Positions 26,331 to 35,262 are shown, numbered from the stretch's first letter. The stretch: 62,682 bases of DNA from Hydrogenophaga sp. A37 (GCF_002001205.1 NZ_MUNZ01000068.1:1-62682), one strand, 5' to 3'. Made by a program: numbers and translations. Notes: a model not told the origin generated them from the letters alone.

Positions 26331-26721
26331 CGGGTGGCGTGGCGGTGTCTTGCAAGAGGCGCTGCAGGTCGTTGCGCACCCGGAACAGCACGGCCTCGGC
26401 CTGGTCCGGGTCGAAATCCTGGTGCAGGCGCTTGCGCACGCCGTAGACGTTCAACTGGTGGTGCTGGGTGGGTTCGATGCCGTGGCGGCCCAGGCAGTGG
26501 CGCGCGCACTCCAGGGGACAACCGTCCAGGACCACGATGGGGCGCCCCGAGCGGGCCGTCTTCAGCAGACTGGGCACGTCACCGCCGATGCCCGCGATGC
26601 AGGACATTTCGGCCGTGCCCATGCGGTCCAGCCGCACGGCCACGTGGTTGGCCAGCTGCGCGGCGCTGGAGCAACCGGAGCACGCGTAGACGATGGGCAG
26701 GTGGGGGTCAGCGCGGGCCAT
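26311..26721 (-). CDS. DGC-domain putative zinc-binding protein within the ubi operon
   Basis: A 136-residue small protein with the DGC signature VVLDGCPLECARHC. Six Cys (residues 14, 17, 41, 68, 72 and 76), arranged CSGC, C, DGC-x3-C-x3-C, would suit a Zn or Fe-S site. No enzymatic function is established for the family. It overlaps ubiT by 14 bases and ubiX by 20 bases, so it is translated as part of the anaerobic ubiquinone operon. That position suggests a role in metal or Fe-S supply, or in redox sensing, for UbiU/UbiV; this is inference. Confidence 0.8.
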   Translation of the reverse strand: MARADPHLPIVYACSGCSSAAQLANHVAVRLDRMGTAEMSCIAGIGGDVPSLLKTARSGRPIVVLDGCPLECARHCLGRHGIEPTQHHQLNVYGVRKRLHQDFDPDQAEAVLFRVRNDLQRLLQDTATPPDEPSTP

Positions 26722-27223
26722 GGCGGGAACCTGGCGCCCACGAGGGGCGCAACTGCTTCAGACGGGAGCGCATCGCCGCTGGCGCCCATTGCGCAAAGTC
26801 GAACACCGGCAGCTCCAGCGCGTCGAGCGCGTTCTTGACCACCAGACCCAGCTCGGTGTCACCCTCCATGGAGAGGCGGCGGTTGAAGAACAGGGTGTCG
26901 GGGTCGTCCAGCCGCTGCGCCAGGCGCAGGAAGTCGTGCGCGTTGGCGCTCAGCGTGAGCTCGGTGGCGGGCTGCGGCGCGCTGGCGCGGAACACCGTGC
27001 CCCGCCAGGCAAAGTCGAACTTCAGGCCGGCGTCTCGCACGTGGATGCGGATGCGCTGGCCCTGCAGGCGCTCGGCTACGTCGGCAGGCAGCTGGCGCGC
27101 CAGCACCAGGTTGAGCCCGGTTACCAGCAGCAGCGAGCCGGGGTACGGCGGCAGGCGCGAGAGCACCGCGGCGAGCGGCGGCGGGACGGTGTGGCGCTGG
27201 GACTGGACAAAGGTGTGGGTCAT
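26708..27223 (-). CDS. ubiT: UbiT, SCP2-domain lipid-binding protein
   Basis: A 171-residue protein with an SCP2 sterol-carrier fold. The core reads LQGQRIRIHVRDAGLKFDF, then TELTLSANAHDFLRLAQ and the conserved DPDTLFFNRRLSMEGDTELG. UbiT is the anaerobic counterpart of UbiJ and holds the lipophilic intermediate for oxygen-independent ubiquinone synthesis. It follows ubiV after 16 bases and overlaps the DGC gene. The family assignment is strong because of the neighbouring ubiU and ubiV. Confidence 0.9.
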   Translation of the reverse strand: MTHTFVQSQRHTVPPPLAAVLSRLPPYPGSLLLVTGLNLVLARQLPADVAERLQGQRIRIHVRDAGLKFDFAWRGTVFRASAPQPATELTLSANAHDFLRLAQRLDDPDTLFFNRRLSMEGDTELGLVVKNALDALELPVFDFAQWAPAAMRSRLKQLRPSWAPGSRHGPR

Positions 27224-27239
27224 GGGGCGGTGGGGGTGT

Positions 27240-28139
27240 TCAGGCCAGGGCGGGTTCGACGCGCTCCTGCCCGGGCTGGCCGTGCCAGTAGCCGTTGCAG
27301 TCGCGGTCGGGCAACAGGCCGAGCAGCGCGGCGCGCGCCGCAGGGCCGTTCAACGTTTCGCGGCGCACCGCGTCGTACAGGCCGATCACCTCCGCCGTGT
27401 GCAAGGACTGCGGGCTGATGCGCGCCACGTCCACGCCGAGCGCCGTCAGATCGTCCCAGGCGTCGATCAAGCTGTGCACCCGCGCGGACTGGGTCTGGAT
27501 GCCGTTGAACACCAGGAACTCCGCCTGCTCGCGCGTCTTGAGCATCAGGCCGTCGGGGTGGTGAATGCAGCTGAAGCGGCAGTCGTCCTTGGGCAGGTTG
27601 CGGTGGCGCGCGGTGAAGCAGCGGGCCGAAAACGCCAGCGGCAGGCGGCCGTGCACGAACACCTCGGTCTGCAGGCCGGCCGGGCGCTGCTGCTGCAGCA
27701 GGGCCAGGTCTTGGCGCGGCATCTCCAGCGGCGCCACCCAGCGCGATGCACCCAGCGACGCCATCCATTGCAGCGTGGGGCCGTTGTAGACGTTGAGGTG
27801 CGGGCCGGCGACGAAACCGCGTTCACCGGCCAGCGCGCTCACCGCGCCCATGTCGTTGCCCTCGATGACGAAGTCGGTGTTCGCCGCGATCTTCTGCATT
27901 GCGCTCACGTCCGAGCCCGACTCCAGCAGCACCTGGGTGGACAGCACGGCGGTCTTGCCCGCCGCGCGCATGAGCTCGGCCACGTCCAGCCAGTCACACA
28001 GGCGCAGCTCGTGGCGGCGCGAGCACGTGACCTCGCCGAGGTAGACGATGTCCACCGCCGTCGCTGCCATCGCCTCGTAGAAGTCGAACACGGTCTGGCG
28101 CGGCCAGTGGTACTGCAGGGGTCCGAGAGAGAGTTTCAT
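27240..28139 (-). CDS. ubiV: UbiV, O2-independent ubiquinone hydroxylation protein
   Basis: A 299-residue peptidase-U32-like protein. Cys 39, 174, 187 and 191 reproduce the spacing of the 4Fe-4S ligands of E. coli UbiV (one near residue 39, then C-x12-C-x3-C). It forms a complex with UbiU that hydroxylates the ring without O2, with prephenate as oxygen donor. The ATG at 28139 is 2 bases after the ubiU stop, so the two are coupled. Confidence 0.93.
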   Translation of the reverse strand: MKLSLGPLQYHWPRQTVFDFYEAMAATAVDIVYLGEVTCSRRHELRLCDWLDVAELMRAAGKTAVLSTQVLLESGSDVSAMQKIAANTDFVIEGNDMGAVSALAGERGFVAGPHLNVYNGPTLQWMASLGASRWVAPLEMPRQDLALLQQQRPAGLQTEVFVHGRLPLAFSARCFTARHRNLPKDDCRFSCIHHPDGLMLKTREQAEFLVFNGIQTQSARVHSLIDAWDDLTALGVDVARISPQSLHTAEVIGLYDAVRRETLNGPAARAALLGLLPDRDCNGYWHGQPGQERVEPALA

Positions 28140-28141
28140 GG

Positions 28142-29176
28142 TCACTTCCATGGACGGTGGTAGGCGCCCAAGGTGTGCTGCTGGCCCTCCGCCACCTGGT
28201 CCAGCGCGGCCATCCAGGCACTCTTGGGCGTGTAGTGCTGGGGCTGGGCCTGGCAGCTGTCGATGGCTTCGCGCCAGACCTTCGTCACCTGGGCCACGTA
28301 GGCCGGGCTGCGCTGGCGGCCTTCGATCTTGATCGCGCGCACGCCCATCTGCGCCAGCTGCGGCAACAGCGAGAGCGTGTTGAGGCTGGTGGGCTCTTCG
28401 ATCGCGTAGTAGCTGGTGTCGTTCTCGACATCGAAGCGGCCCTTGCACAGCGTGGGGTAGCCCGCGCTCTCGCCAGCGGCGTAGCGGTCGATCAACACAC
28501 CATTGAGCCGCGACTCCAAACCCCTCGGCGTTTCCTGCCAGCGCACCGCCTTGGCGGGTGAACACACGCCGTGCGTGTTGGGCGACTCGCCGGTGACGTA
28601 GGACGAGAGCGCGCAGCGCCCCTCGACCATCACGCACAGGCTGCCGAAGCCAAACACCTCGATCTCCACCGGCGTCTTCTGCACCACCTGGCGCACCTGG
28701 TCGAGCGAGAGCACGCGCGGCAGCACGGCGCGCGAAATGCCGAACTCGCGGTGGTAGAGGTTGATCGCCTCGGGGTTGGTGGCCGAGCCCTGCACCGAGA
28801 GGTGCAGCCGCAGCTGCGGATGGCGTTGTGTGGCGTAGCGCATCAGGCCGGGGTCGGCCAGGATCACCGCGTCCACGCCCAGGTTCACCGCCTTGTCCAT
28901 CGCGGTGCGCCAGCGCTCCGGCTGCGCGGCCTGGGGGTAGGTGTTGAGCGCCATGAACACCTGGCAGCCACGCGCATGCGCATAGGCCACACCAGTCGCG
29001 ATGGCCGCGTCGTCGAAGTTCAGGCCGGCGAAGTTGCGCGCATTGGTCGCGTCGCGCAGACCCAGGTAGACGCAGTTCGCGCCATGGTCCACCGCGGCCT
29101 TGAGCGCGGGCAGGCTGCCGGCCGGGCAGACCAGCTCCAGGGTGCGGGGGTTCTCTAACGTGCGGTCGGTGGCCAT
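28142..29176 (-). CDS. ubiU: UbiU, O2-independent ubiquinone hydroxylation protein
   Basis: A 344-residue U32-family protein. Cys 181, 188, 205 and 244 match the C-x6-C-x16-C pattern plus a distal Cys that binds the 4Fe-4S cluster in UbiU. The N-terminal [22 protein letters not shown] and [14 protein letters not shown] are typical. It is the first gene of the anaerobic ubiquinone operon; two FNR/Dnr-like sites lie 84-125 bases upstream. Linkage to nitrate respiration fits a need for ubiquinone without oxygen. Confidence 0.94.
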   Translation of the reverse strand: MATDRTLENPRTLELVCPAGSLPALKAAVDHGANCVYLGLRDATNARNFAGLNFDDAAIATGVAYAHARGCQVFMALNTYPQAAQPERWRTAMDKAVNLGVDAVILADPGLMRYATQRHPQLRLHLSVQGSATNPEAINLYHREFGISRAVLPRVLSLDQVRQVVQKTPVEIEVFGFGSLCVMVEGRCALSSYVTGESPNTHGVCSPAKAVRWQETPRGLESRLNGVLIDRYAAGESAGYPTLCKGRFDVENDTSYYAIEEPTSLNTLSLLPQLAQMGVRAIKIEGRQRSPAYVAQVTKVWREAIDSCQAQPQHYTPKSAWMAALDQVAEGQQHTLGAYHRPWK

Positions 29177-29259
29177 AGATGAGTAGGTCGTGAGCAGGGC
29201 GCGGTGGACTGGCCGAAACCAGGCCGGCGCGACCTTATCAACCGCCCACCGCGCGGGCG

Positions 29260-29273
29260 TTGACCTGGGTCAA
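29260..29273. promoter_or_regulatory. FNR/Dnr-type palindrome upstream of ubiU
   Basis: TTGACCTGGGTCAA is a perfect TTGAC-N4-GTCAA inverted repeat, 84 bases upstream of the ubiU start. It probably controls the anaerobic ubiquinone operon. Confidence 0.65.
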
Positions 29274-29285
29274 TGGGCTCATGGC

Positions 29286-29299
29286 TTGATCTGGCGCAA
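29286..29299. promoter_or_regulatory. second, weaker FNR-like site
   Basis: TTGATCTGGCGCAA keeps the left FNR half-site and matches the right one at 3 of 5 positions. It is 12 bases past the first palindrome and 12 bases from the stop of RIC copy 2, so any activity would be toward ubiU. Confidence 0.35.
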
Positions 29300-29310
29300 G
29301 TGGCCTGGTC

Positions 29311-30042
29311 TCAAGCGCAACCGCAGGCCGATCCGCAGCCGGTGGACGGTTGCAGTTCCTCTTCCTCAAACTGCGGAAACAGCAGGTTGTTTTCCGTGTG
29401 GATGTGGTTGATCAGGTCGTCGGAGAACTGCGCGATGCCCGTGTACAGAGCGCGCCAGGTGTTGCAGGCGCCCATCGGCGGCGTGGCGTCGTTCGTGAGC
29501 TCCATCAGCCGGTCCAGTTGCAGGCCGTGGCTGGTGTGCTCACTGCGCATCATGTTGATCGGCCCGGTGGCCAGCGAACGCCCGCCGCTCCTGAGCAGGG
29601 GGAACAGCTCCTGTTCTTCCTTCTCCATGTGGTCCAGCAACTCGGCCTCCATGATCTCCAGGTGCTCGGCCAGACCGGCGGGCACGTCGGGGTTGTTGCT
29701 GTGCACCGCTTCCACGCGGCGCGCCATGCGGATCAGTTCGGGCAACTGCTCGCGGTGCACCGCGTGGTAGCGCACCAGGAGGTGGTCCACCATCGCCTCG
29801 GGCGACTCGGTGACGGGCAGGGTGTTCGGGCGCTCCAGCTGCGAGAGCTCGTCGAGCACCGCGTCCAGCGGCAGGCCCTTGCTGGCGCAGGCCTGCTGCA
29901 GCGGAATCTGGCCGCCGCAACAGAAGTCGAGCTTGAGGCGGCGAAAGACCGCGGTGGAGCCCGGCAGATCAACGGCGATCTGGCCGATGGCCTGCTGGGC
30001 GCGGTCGGTGGTGGGAAGGGCAACGGTGGCGGCGTGGTTCAT
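29311..30042 (-). CDS. iron-sulfur cluster repair di-iron protein (RIC/YtfE/ScdA), copy 2
   Basis: A 243-residue RIC paralogue of the protein at 15262-15972. The N-terminal DFCCGG and the hemerythrin-like His/Glu ligands are conserved; residues 1-230 align throughout. It differs by a Cys-rich tail (CGSACGCA) not present in copy 1. It starts at ATG 30042, and an NsrR-type palindrome lies directly upstream. Upstream DNA also resembles that of copy 1 for about 78 bases, showing that promoter and gene were duplicated together. Confidence 0.9.
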   Translation of the reverse strand: MNHAATVALPTTDRAQQAIGQIAVDLPGSTAVFRRLKLDFCCGGQIPLQQACASKGLPLDAVLDELSQLERPNTLPVTESPEAMVDHLLVRYHAVHREQLPELIRMARRVEAVHSNNPDVPAGLAEHLEIMEAELLDHMEKEEQELFPLLRSGGRSLATGPINMMRSEHTSHGLQLDRLMELTNDATPPMGACNTWRALYTGIAQFSDDLINHIHTENNLLFPQFEEEELQPSTGCGSACGCA

Positions 30043-30052
30043 GGGGCTTCCT

Positions 30053-30079
30053 AATACATGCATGTTTGCTGCATGTATT
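30053..30079. promoter_or_regulatory. NsrR-type operator upstream of RIC copy 2
   Basis: AATACATGCA (30053-30062) and TGCATGTATT (30070-30079) are perfect 10-bp inverted arms with a 7-base spacer, the strongest of three such sites. It starts 11 bases upstream of the RIC start codon. Confidence 0.78.
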
Positions 30080-30417
30080 GGAAGATCAAATTCATGTGGA
30101 GTGAATATTTCTATAGAACGACACGAGCTGTCCGAAAGAACGATGCCCCACACGACAGAGCGACGATTTGCCCTTCGCTGCCGCGAATGGGCGCCATCAC
30201 CCCCCGTCTTCAGAACCGATGCGGATTCCGAAGACTGAGTGCGACCGCAGCATTCGCGGGCGGAGTGGGCGTCGCGGGTTGAATCACGAATCCCAGCAGC
30301 TTTGCCTTCTCGCTGAAGCCTGGCGAACAAAAAATGCGTGCCCATGTCGATCCGAAGCGTTACCGTTCGTCGTGGCAGTGGCGGCACCACCCAACACCAA
30401 CCAACGGAGAAATCACG
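30080..30417. other. intergenic region with duplicated RIC promoter DNA
   Basis: 30070-30147 is homologous to 16001-16078, the RIC-nsrR intergenic region, with about 75-80 percent identity by eye, including GTGAATATTTC and AGAACGACACG. Beyond 30147 the similarity stops, and no nsrR copy is present. The remaining 270 bases contain no gene I can support. Confidence 0.6.
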
Positions 30418-30855
30418 ATGCGATTCATCATCACAGCACAGGCAGGCACGGGCGACGCGAAAACAGACCCGCCAACGGGTTTCGACGAGAAGCTCTTCAC
30501 GGCTTACATGCAGTTCAACGAAGCGATGCACCAGGCCGGCATCTTGATCGCGTCCGAGGGACTGAACCCTGCGGCGCGGGGCGCGCGTGTCGCGGTTTCG
30601 CAGGGCAAGCGGCACCTCGTTGACGGTCCTTTCGCTGAGTCGAAGGAGCTGGTCGGAGGCTTCTACATCATCGAGGTGAAGTCGCTCGAAGAAGCCATTG
30701 AGTGGGCGCTGCGCGCGCCCTCCGGGTGGGGTTCCGACGACGTGCTGGAGGTTCGCCAGCTGACCGGGCCTGGTGACCTTCCGCCCGAGATTCTCAAGCT
30801 CATCCAATCCGCCGCGCCCACCTGGAGCGCAGCGGTCTGGCAGGCAAGGGAGTAG
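30418..30855 (+). CDS. YciI family protein
   Basis: A 145-residue YCII/DGPF-type protein. It begins MRFIITAQAGT, has the DGPFAESKELVGGFYIIEV strand-turn that names the family, and ends with a short helix. Related proteins are often linked to sigma factors or act as small enzymes, but the function here is unknown. I chose the ATG at 30418, the beginning of the first beta strand; GGAGAAATCACG is upstream. It stands alone and converges with ccoG. Confidence 0.82.
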   Translation: MRFIITAQAGTGDAKTDPPTGFDEKLFTAYMQFNEAMHQAGILIASEGLNPAARGARVAVSQGKRHLVDGPFAESKELVGGFYIIEVKSLEEAIEWALRAPSGWGSDDVLEVRQLTGPGDLPPEILKLIQSAAPTWSAAVWQARE

Positions 30856-30901
30856 GTTCCCGGGCGGGCTGGGCGCTGGCCTTTCGCCCCGCCCCGCCGC
30901 G

Positions 30902-32326
30902 TCAATAGCGCGGCACGATGAAGGTGCTCTTCACCTCGACCGGCTGGTGGGCGCCCGCCGTGTCGGGTTCGATCTGGAACACCACCGGCAGCGTCTCTCC
31001 GCTGTGGCGCTGAGCCCAGGCCAGCGGCAGCACCAGCCGCACCGCCATGCTGTGGGTGCTGGTCGCGCCGACCAGCAGCCCCGCAGCCGTGTCAAGCCGC
31101 AGCCCCTCCTGGCCAGAGACGCGGACGACATAGCCCTGGGGCTGCTCCAGGCTGTTGGTGATCTGCAGTTGGTAGGTGTTCTCGGTGTCGCCGTTGCCGG
31201 TCTGGCGCGCCAGCGCACCGCGGTCGCGGCTGACGGCCACGCTGTAGTCGCTGCGGTTCCCGACGCTCCAGACGAAGGCGCTGCCCAGCACCAGCAGCAG
31301 CGCGGCGTAGGTCAGCACCCGCGGCCGCCACACCCGGCGCAGCATGCGCGCGACCGACCAGCCCTGCGCGATGCCGTTGCCCGAGGAGTAGCGGATGAGG
31401 CCGGGGGCGTAACCCATCTTGTCCATCACCTCGTCGCAGACGTCGATGCAGGCCGCGCAGGCGATGCATTCGTTCTGCAGGCCGTTGCGGATGTCGATGC
31501 CGGTCGGGCAGACCTGCACGCACAGCGTGCAGTCGATGCAGTCGCCCAGATCCAATGCCTTCGGGTCGGCCTTGCGCGAGCGCGCACCCCGGTTCTCGCC
31601 GCGCTTCGCGTCGTAGGCGATGACCATCGAATCCATGTCGATCAGCGCGCTCTGGAAGCGGGCGTAGGGGCACATGAATTTGCAGACCTGCTCGCGCAGG
31701 AAGCCGGCGTTGCCGTAGGTGGCGAAGCCGTAGAAGAAGACCCAGAAGGTGGCCCAGGGCGTGAGCGTCAGCGCCAGGCTCTGTTCGGCCAGGCTGTGGA
31801 TGGGGATGAAGTAGCCGACGAAGCTGAAGCCGGTGAACAGCGCGATGGCGATCCAGGCCGCCTGTTTGCCGATCTTGCGGGCCAGCTTCTCCAGCCCCCA
31901 GGGCTTCGCGTCCAGCCGCATGCGGGCGCTGCGGTCGCCCTCGATGCGGCGCTCGACCCACAGGAAGATCTCGGTGTAGACGGTCTGTGGACAGGCGTAG
32001 CCACACCACACGCGGCCGGCGATGGCGGTGACGAAAAACAGCCCCAGCGCCGAGAGCACCAGCAGCGCCGCGAGGTAGATGAAGTCCTGCGGCTGCAGCA
32101 CCAGGCCGAACACGTAGAAGTGGCGTTCTTCCAGGTTGAAGAGCACGGCCTGACGGCCGTTCCACTGCAGCCAGGGCAGGCCGTAGAACACGATCTGGGT
32201 CAGCCAGACCATCACCCAGCGCCAGCGCGCGAAGCGGCCGCTGACCGAGCGGGGATAGATCTTCTGTTGCTGGTCCAGCAGGGGAAAGAACACCGGCTGC
32301 GCCGCCGGTTCGGGAGGTGTTGACAT
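30902..32326 (-). CDS. ccoG: CcoG-like cytochrome oxidase accessory ferredoxin (cupric reductase)
   Basis: A 474-residue membrane protein with about five helices. Cys motifs are WCGYACPQTVYTEIF (about residue 110), then two 4Fe-4S sets, DCIDCTLCVQVCPTG and ECIACAACIDVCDEV (about 265-300), and a C-terminal Ig-like domain. CcoG reduces Cu(II) for assembly of cbb3 oxidase; no cco genes lie nearby. The ATG at 32326 is chosen because an ATG 10 codons earlier falls inside an NsrR-type palindrome. It is divergent from narX. Confidence 0.88.
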   Translation of the reverse strand: MSTPPEPAAQPVFFPLLDQQQKIYPRSVSGRFARWRWVMVWLTQIVFYGLPWLQWNGRQAVLFNLEERHFYVFGLVLQPQDFIYLAALLVLSALGLFFVTAIAGRVWCGYACPQTVYTEIFLWVERRIEGDRSARMRLDAKPWGLEKLARKIGKQAAWIAIALFTGFSFVGYFIPIHSLAEQSLALTLTPWATFWVFFYGFATYGNAGFLREQVCKFMCPYARFQSALIDMDSMVIAYDAKRGENRGARSRKADPKALDLGDCIDCTLCVQVCPTGIDIRNGLQNECIACAACIDVCDEVMDKMGYAPGLIRYSSGNGIAQGWSVARMLRRVWRPRVLTYAALLLVLGSAFVWSVGNRSDYSVAVSRDRGALARQTGNGDTENTYQLQITNSLEQPQGYVVRVSGQEGLRLDTAAGLLVGATSTHSMAVRLVLPLAWAQRHSGETLPVVFQIEPDTAGAHQPVEVKSTFIVPRY

Positions 32327-32350
32327 GGCGGCGGTGGGGCAACCTAAAAT

Positions 32351-32371
32351 ATGCATTTTAGATGCACCTTA
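32351..32371. promoter_or_regulatory. NsrR-type operator between ccoG and narX
   Basis: TATGCATTTTAGATGCACC contains TGCA (32353-32356) and TGCA (32364-32367) with a 7-base TTTTAGA spacer, close to the NsrR consensus TGCA-TTTnAAA-TGCA. It is 25 bases upstream of ccoG. Confidence 0.65.
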
Positions 32372-32477
32372 GTTGGAACACCAGGCACCGGGCATGTCCT
32401 TGCTTGACCCAGGGTCTCCGGGCCAGAATCCCCGCCTCGGTGTATCGGGGCGCGCGCAAAGCCGCTAACCTACACCC

Positions 32478-34409
32478 ATGGCCTCCACCGTCTCCCTCTC
32501 GATCAAGCTGATCCGCATCGGCGCGGGCCTGCTGGTCATCGCGCTGGCCTCGATCGGCCTCACGCTGTGGGTGACCTGGCAACTCGAAGGCGGTGCCGCG
32601 GCGGTGAACGAGGCCGGCCGCATGCGCATGCAGACCTGGCGCCTCAACAGCTCGGTGGCGGCCCAGCTGCCGGCCAGCGACATCAACGCGCTGGTGGCCG
32701 AGTTCGACCAGAGCCTGGGCCTGCTGCGCAGCGGCGACCCGAGCCGCCCACTCTTCGTGCCCTGGGACGACGAGGTGAGCCAGCAGTTCGTCATCGTTGA
32801 AGCGCTCTGGCAGAACCAGCGCCCGCTGTGGCTGGGCGAGGTGCCGCCCGACGCCACGCGCTCGCTGCAGGCCGCGGGCGAGTTCGTCGACGCCATCGAC
32901 CGCTTCGTGCTCGTGATCGAGAAGCAGCTCTCGGGTTACACCGCCATCCTCAACCTGTTCCAGTTCGTGATGATGGCGCTGGCCATCGGCAGCGCGGTGA
33001 TCATGCTCTACACCGGCTACCTCTACGTGATCAACCCGCTGGCGCACCTGCGCAAGGTGCTGGCGCGGGTGGAAGCGGGCGAATTCGGCACCCGCATCGA
33101 CGTCGACACGCAGGACGAGTTTGGCCAGGTGGCGGCCGGCTTCAACCGCATGGCCAGCACCTTGCAGTCGCTCTACGAAGGACTGGAGGCCAAGGTGCAG
33201 GCCAAGACGCAGCGCATCGAGGCACAGCGTGCCCGGCTGGAAGCGCTCTACGAAGTGAGCGCCTTTCTCGCGCAGGCGAACACCATCGAAGAGCTCTCGC
33301 GTGGTTTCTCGCAGCGGGTGCGCCAGGTCATGAAGGCCGACGCGGTGGCGGTGCGCTGGTCCGACGAAGCCAACCAGCGCTACCTGATGCTGGCCTCCGA
33401 CTGTTTTCCGCAGGACATGCAGGAGGAAGAGCGCAGCCTGCTGGCCGGCGCCTGCGCCTGCGGCAACCTCAAGCCAGACGCCCGCACGCGCGTGATCCCT
33501 ATCCACACCCACGACGCCGCGCCCATGCGCCACTGCGCGCGCGCGGGCTACGAAAGCCTGGTGAGCGTGCCGGTGCGGCTGCAGCAGCGGCTGATCGGCG
33601 AGATCGACCTCTTCTTCCGCAGTGAGGTGCAGCTCAACGCCGACGAAACCGAGCTGCTCGACGCGCTGGCCAGCCACCTCGCCAGCGCGCTCGAAGGCCT
33701 GCGCGCCGCCGCGCTGGAGCGCGAAGCCGCGGTGGGTGAAGAGCGGGCCCTGCTGGCGCGCGAACTGCACGATTCGATCGCGCAGTCGCTTGCGTTCCTG
33801 AAGATCCAGGCCGGGCTGCTGCGCAGCGCGGTGCAGAAGCAGCAGCCCGACAAGGTGAACACCACGCTGGACGAACTCGACGCCGGGTTGAAAGAAAGCA
33901 TCAACGACGTGCGCGAGCTGTTGGTGCACTTCCGCACCCGCACCAACACCGACGACATCGAGGCCGCGCTGCAGGAAACGCTGCAGAAGTTCCAGCACCA
34001 GACCGGCCTGCCCACGCGCCTGCAGCTGGAAGGGCAAGGCCTGCCGCTGCCGGCCGACGTGCAGGTGCAGGTGCTGCACGTGCTGCAGGAAGCCCTGTCC
34101 AACGTGCGCAAGCACGCGGGCGCCAGCCACGTGAGCCTGGACGTGCACAAGGCCGCGCGCTGGTGCTTTGTGGTGCGCGACAACGGCGCGGGCTTCGACA
34201 CCGGCCAGCAGCGCAGCGAAAACCACGTCGGCATGAAGATCATGCGCGAGCGGGCCGAACGCATCGGTGCCAGCGTCGAGCTGGAGTCAAGCCCCGGCCA
34301 GGGCACCACGGTGACCCTGACCCTGCCCCCGTACCCGGTGAGCGCCCAAGGCATCGGCACGCTGGGCCTCAACCTGCAAGAACTGTCTGAGATCCTGCCT
34401 GCCCCATGA
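32478..34409 (+). CDS. narX: nitrate/nitrite sensor histidine kinase NarX
   Basis: A 643-residue sensor kinase. TM1 is near residues 8-32, directly followed by the nitrate-sensing P-box NEAGRMRMQTWRL (about 44-56). A second membrane segment follows near 155-180, then a HAMP domain, a GAF-like Cys-containing domain (CACGNL, HCARAGYES), the phospho-acceptor H-box ARELHDSIAQSLAFLK and the N/G boxes of the HPK7 ATPase. It phosphorylates NarL, whose ATG overlaps its stop. First gene of the nar locus. Confidence 0.95.
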   Translation: MASTVSLSIKLIRIGAGLLVIALASIGLTLWVTWQLEGGAAAVNEAGRMRMQTWRLNSSVAAQLPASDINALVAEFDQSLGLLRSGDPSRPLFVPWDDEVSQQFVIVEALWQNQRPLWLGEVPPDATRSLQAAGEFVDAIDRFVLVIEKQLSGYTAILNLFQFVMMALAIGSAVIMLYTGYLYVINPLAHLRKVLARVEAGEFGTRIDVDTQDEFGQVAAGFNRMASTLQSLYEGLEAKVQAKTQRIEAQRARLEALYEVSAFLAQANTIEELSRGFSQRVRQVMKADAVAVRWSDEANQRYLMLASDCFPQDMQEEERSLLAGACACGNLKPDARTRVIPIHTHDAAPMRHCARAGYESLVSVPVRLQQRLIGEIDLFFRSEVQLNADETELLDALASHLASALEGLRAAALEREAAVGEERALLARELHDSIAQSLAFLKIQAGLLRSAVQKQQPDKVNTTLDELDAGLKESINDVRELLVHFRTRTNTDDIEAALQETLQKFQHQTGLPTRLQLEGQGLPLPADVQVQVLHVLQEALSNVRKHAGASHVSLDVHKAARWCFVVRDNGAGFDTGQQRSENHVGMKIMRERAERIGASVELESSPGQGTTVTLTLPPYPVSAQGIGTLGLNLQELSEILPAP

Positions 34410-35092
34410 CCCAAACCCCCACACCCCGCATCCAGCTGCTGCTGGTCGACGACCACCACCTGTTTCGCCGCGGCCTGCGGGCCCTGCTCTCGCAGGACGA
34501 GCGCTTCGAGGTGGTCTGTGAGGCGGGCGACATCGGCGAGGCGCTGCGCTGCCTGGCGCAGGCGCCCCGGCCCGACGTGATCCTGCTTGACAACCATCTG
34601 CCTGGGGTGCGCGGGGTGGACGCCATCCCCACGCTGAAAGATGCCGCGCCGGGCACGCGCATCCTGATGCTCACCGTGAGCGAAAACGAAGACGACCTCG
34701 CCGCCGCCCTGCGCGCCGGGGCCGACGGCTACCTGCTCAAGACGGTGGAGTCCGACCAGCTGGCCGAGACCATCGTGAAGGTGCTGGACGGCGAATCGGT
34801 GATCAGCCCCGAGATGCTGACCAAGCTGGTCTCGGTGTTCCGCGCCCGCCCGGCCGAGACCACACCGGCCCCTCTGGAACCGCCCAACGGCCCTTCGCCC
34901 GCCCTGCTCTCGCCGCGCGAGCGCGAGATCCTGCTGCTGATCGCACGCGGCGACAGCAACAAGCTGATCGCGCGCGCGCTCGACATCGCCGAGACCACGG
35001 TGAAGATCCATGTGCAGCACATCCTGCGCAAGCTGGGGCTGAGTTCGCGGGTGCAGGCTGCGGTGTTCGCGACCAGCCATGGGCTGGTTTGA
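34406..35092 (+). CDS. narL: nitrate response regulator NarL
   Basis: A 228-residue response regulator. The receiver has the acidic pair DD (near 14-15), the phospho-Asp in VILLDNHLPG, and Lys in LLKTVES. The C-terminal LuxR/FixJ helix-turn-helix reads SPREREILLLIARGDSNKLIARALDIAETTVKIHV. The ATGA overlap with narX shows coupled translation. It activates nar genes with nitrate; the FNR box follows 7 bases after its stop. Confidence 0.95.
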   Translation: MTQTPTPRIQLLLVDDHHLFRRGLRALLSQDERFEVVCEAGDIGEALRCLAQAPRPDVILLDNHLPGVRGVDAIPTLKDAAPGTRILMLTVSENEDDLAAALRAGADGYLLKTVESDQLAETIVKVLDGESVISPEMLTKLVSVFRARPAETTPAPLEPPNGPSPALLSPREREILLLIARGDSNKLIARALDIAETTVKIHVQHILRKLGLSSRVQAAVFATSHGLV

Positions 35093-35099
35093 AATCCGC

Positions 35100-35113
35100 T
35101 TGATCCACATCAA
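35100..35113. promoter_or_regulatory. perfect FNR box upstream of narK1
   Basis: TTGATCCACATCAA is an exact TTGAT-N4-ATCAA FNR/Anr consensus. It lies 149 bases upstream of narK1 and probably drives narK1K2GHJI under low oxygen. Confidence 0.82.
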
Positions 35114-35262
35114 GCCCGTGTGATTCCGGCCCCGGGGTAGTTCTTCCGGACGATGCCGCCCTGTGGGCGCATCGTCCTTCTGCCGTGAGCGCGCGTGCCA
35201 CCGGTGGATGTTCAGCCGCCGGGCAAAACCGGACAGTCTTGCCATGTCTCTGGAGAAAGAAC

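Noticed and set aside
30148..30417. A duplicated nsrR remnant after the copied RIC promoter
   Set aside because: I could not align any part of NsrR to the translated frames.
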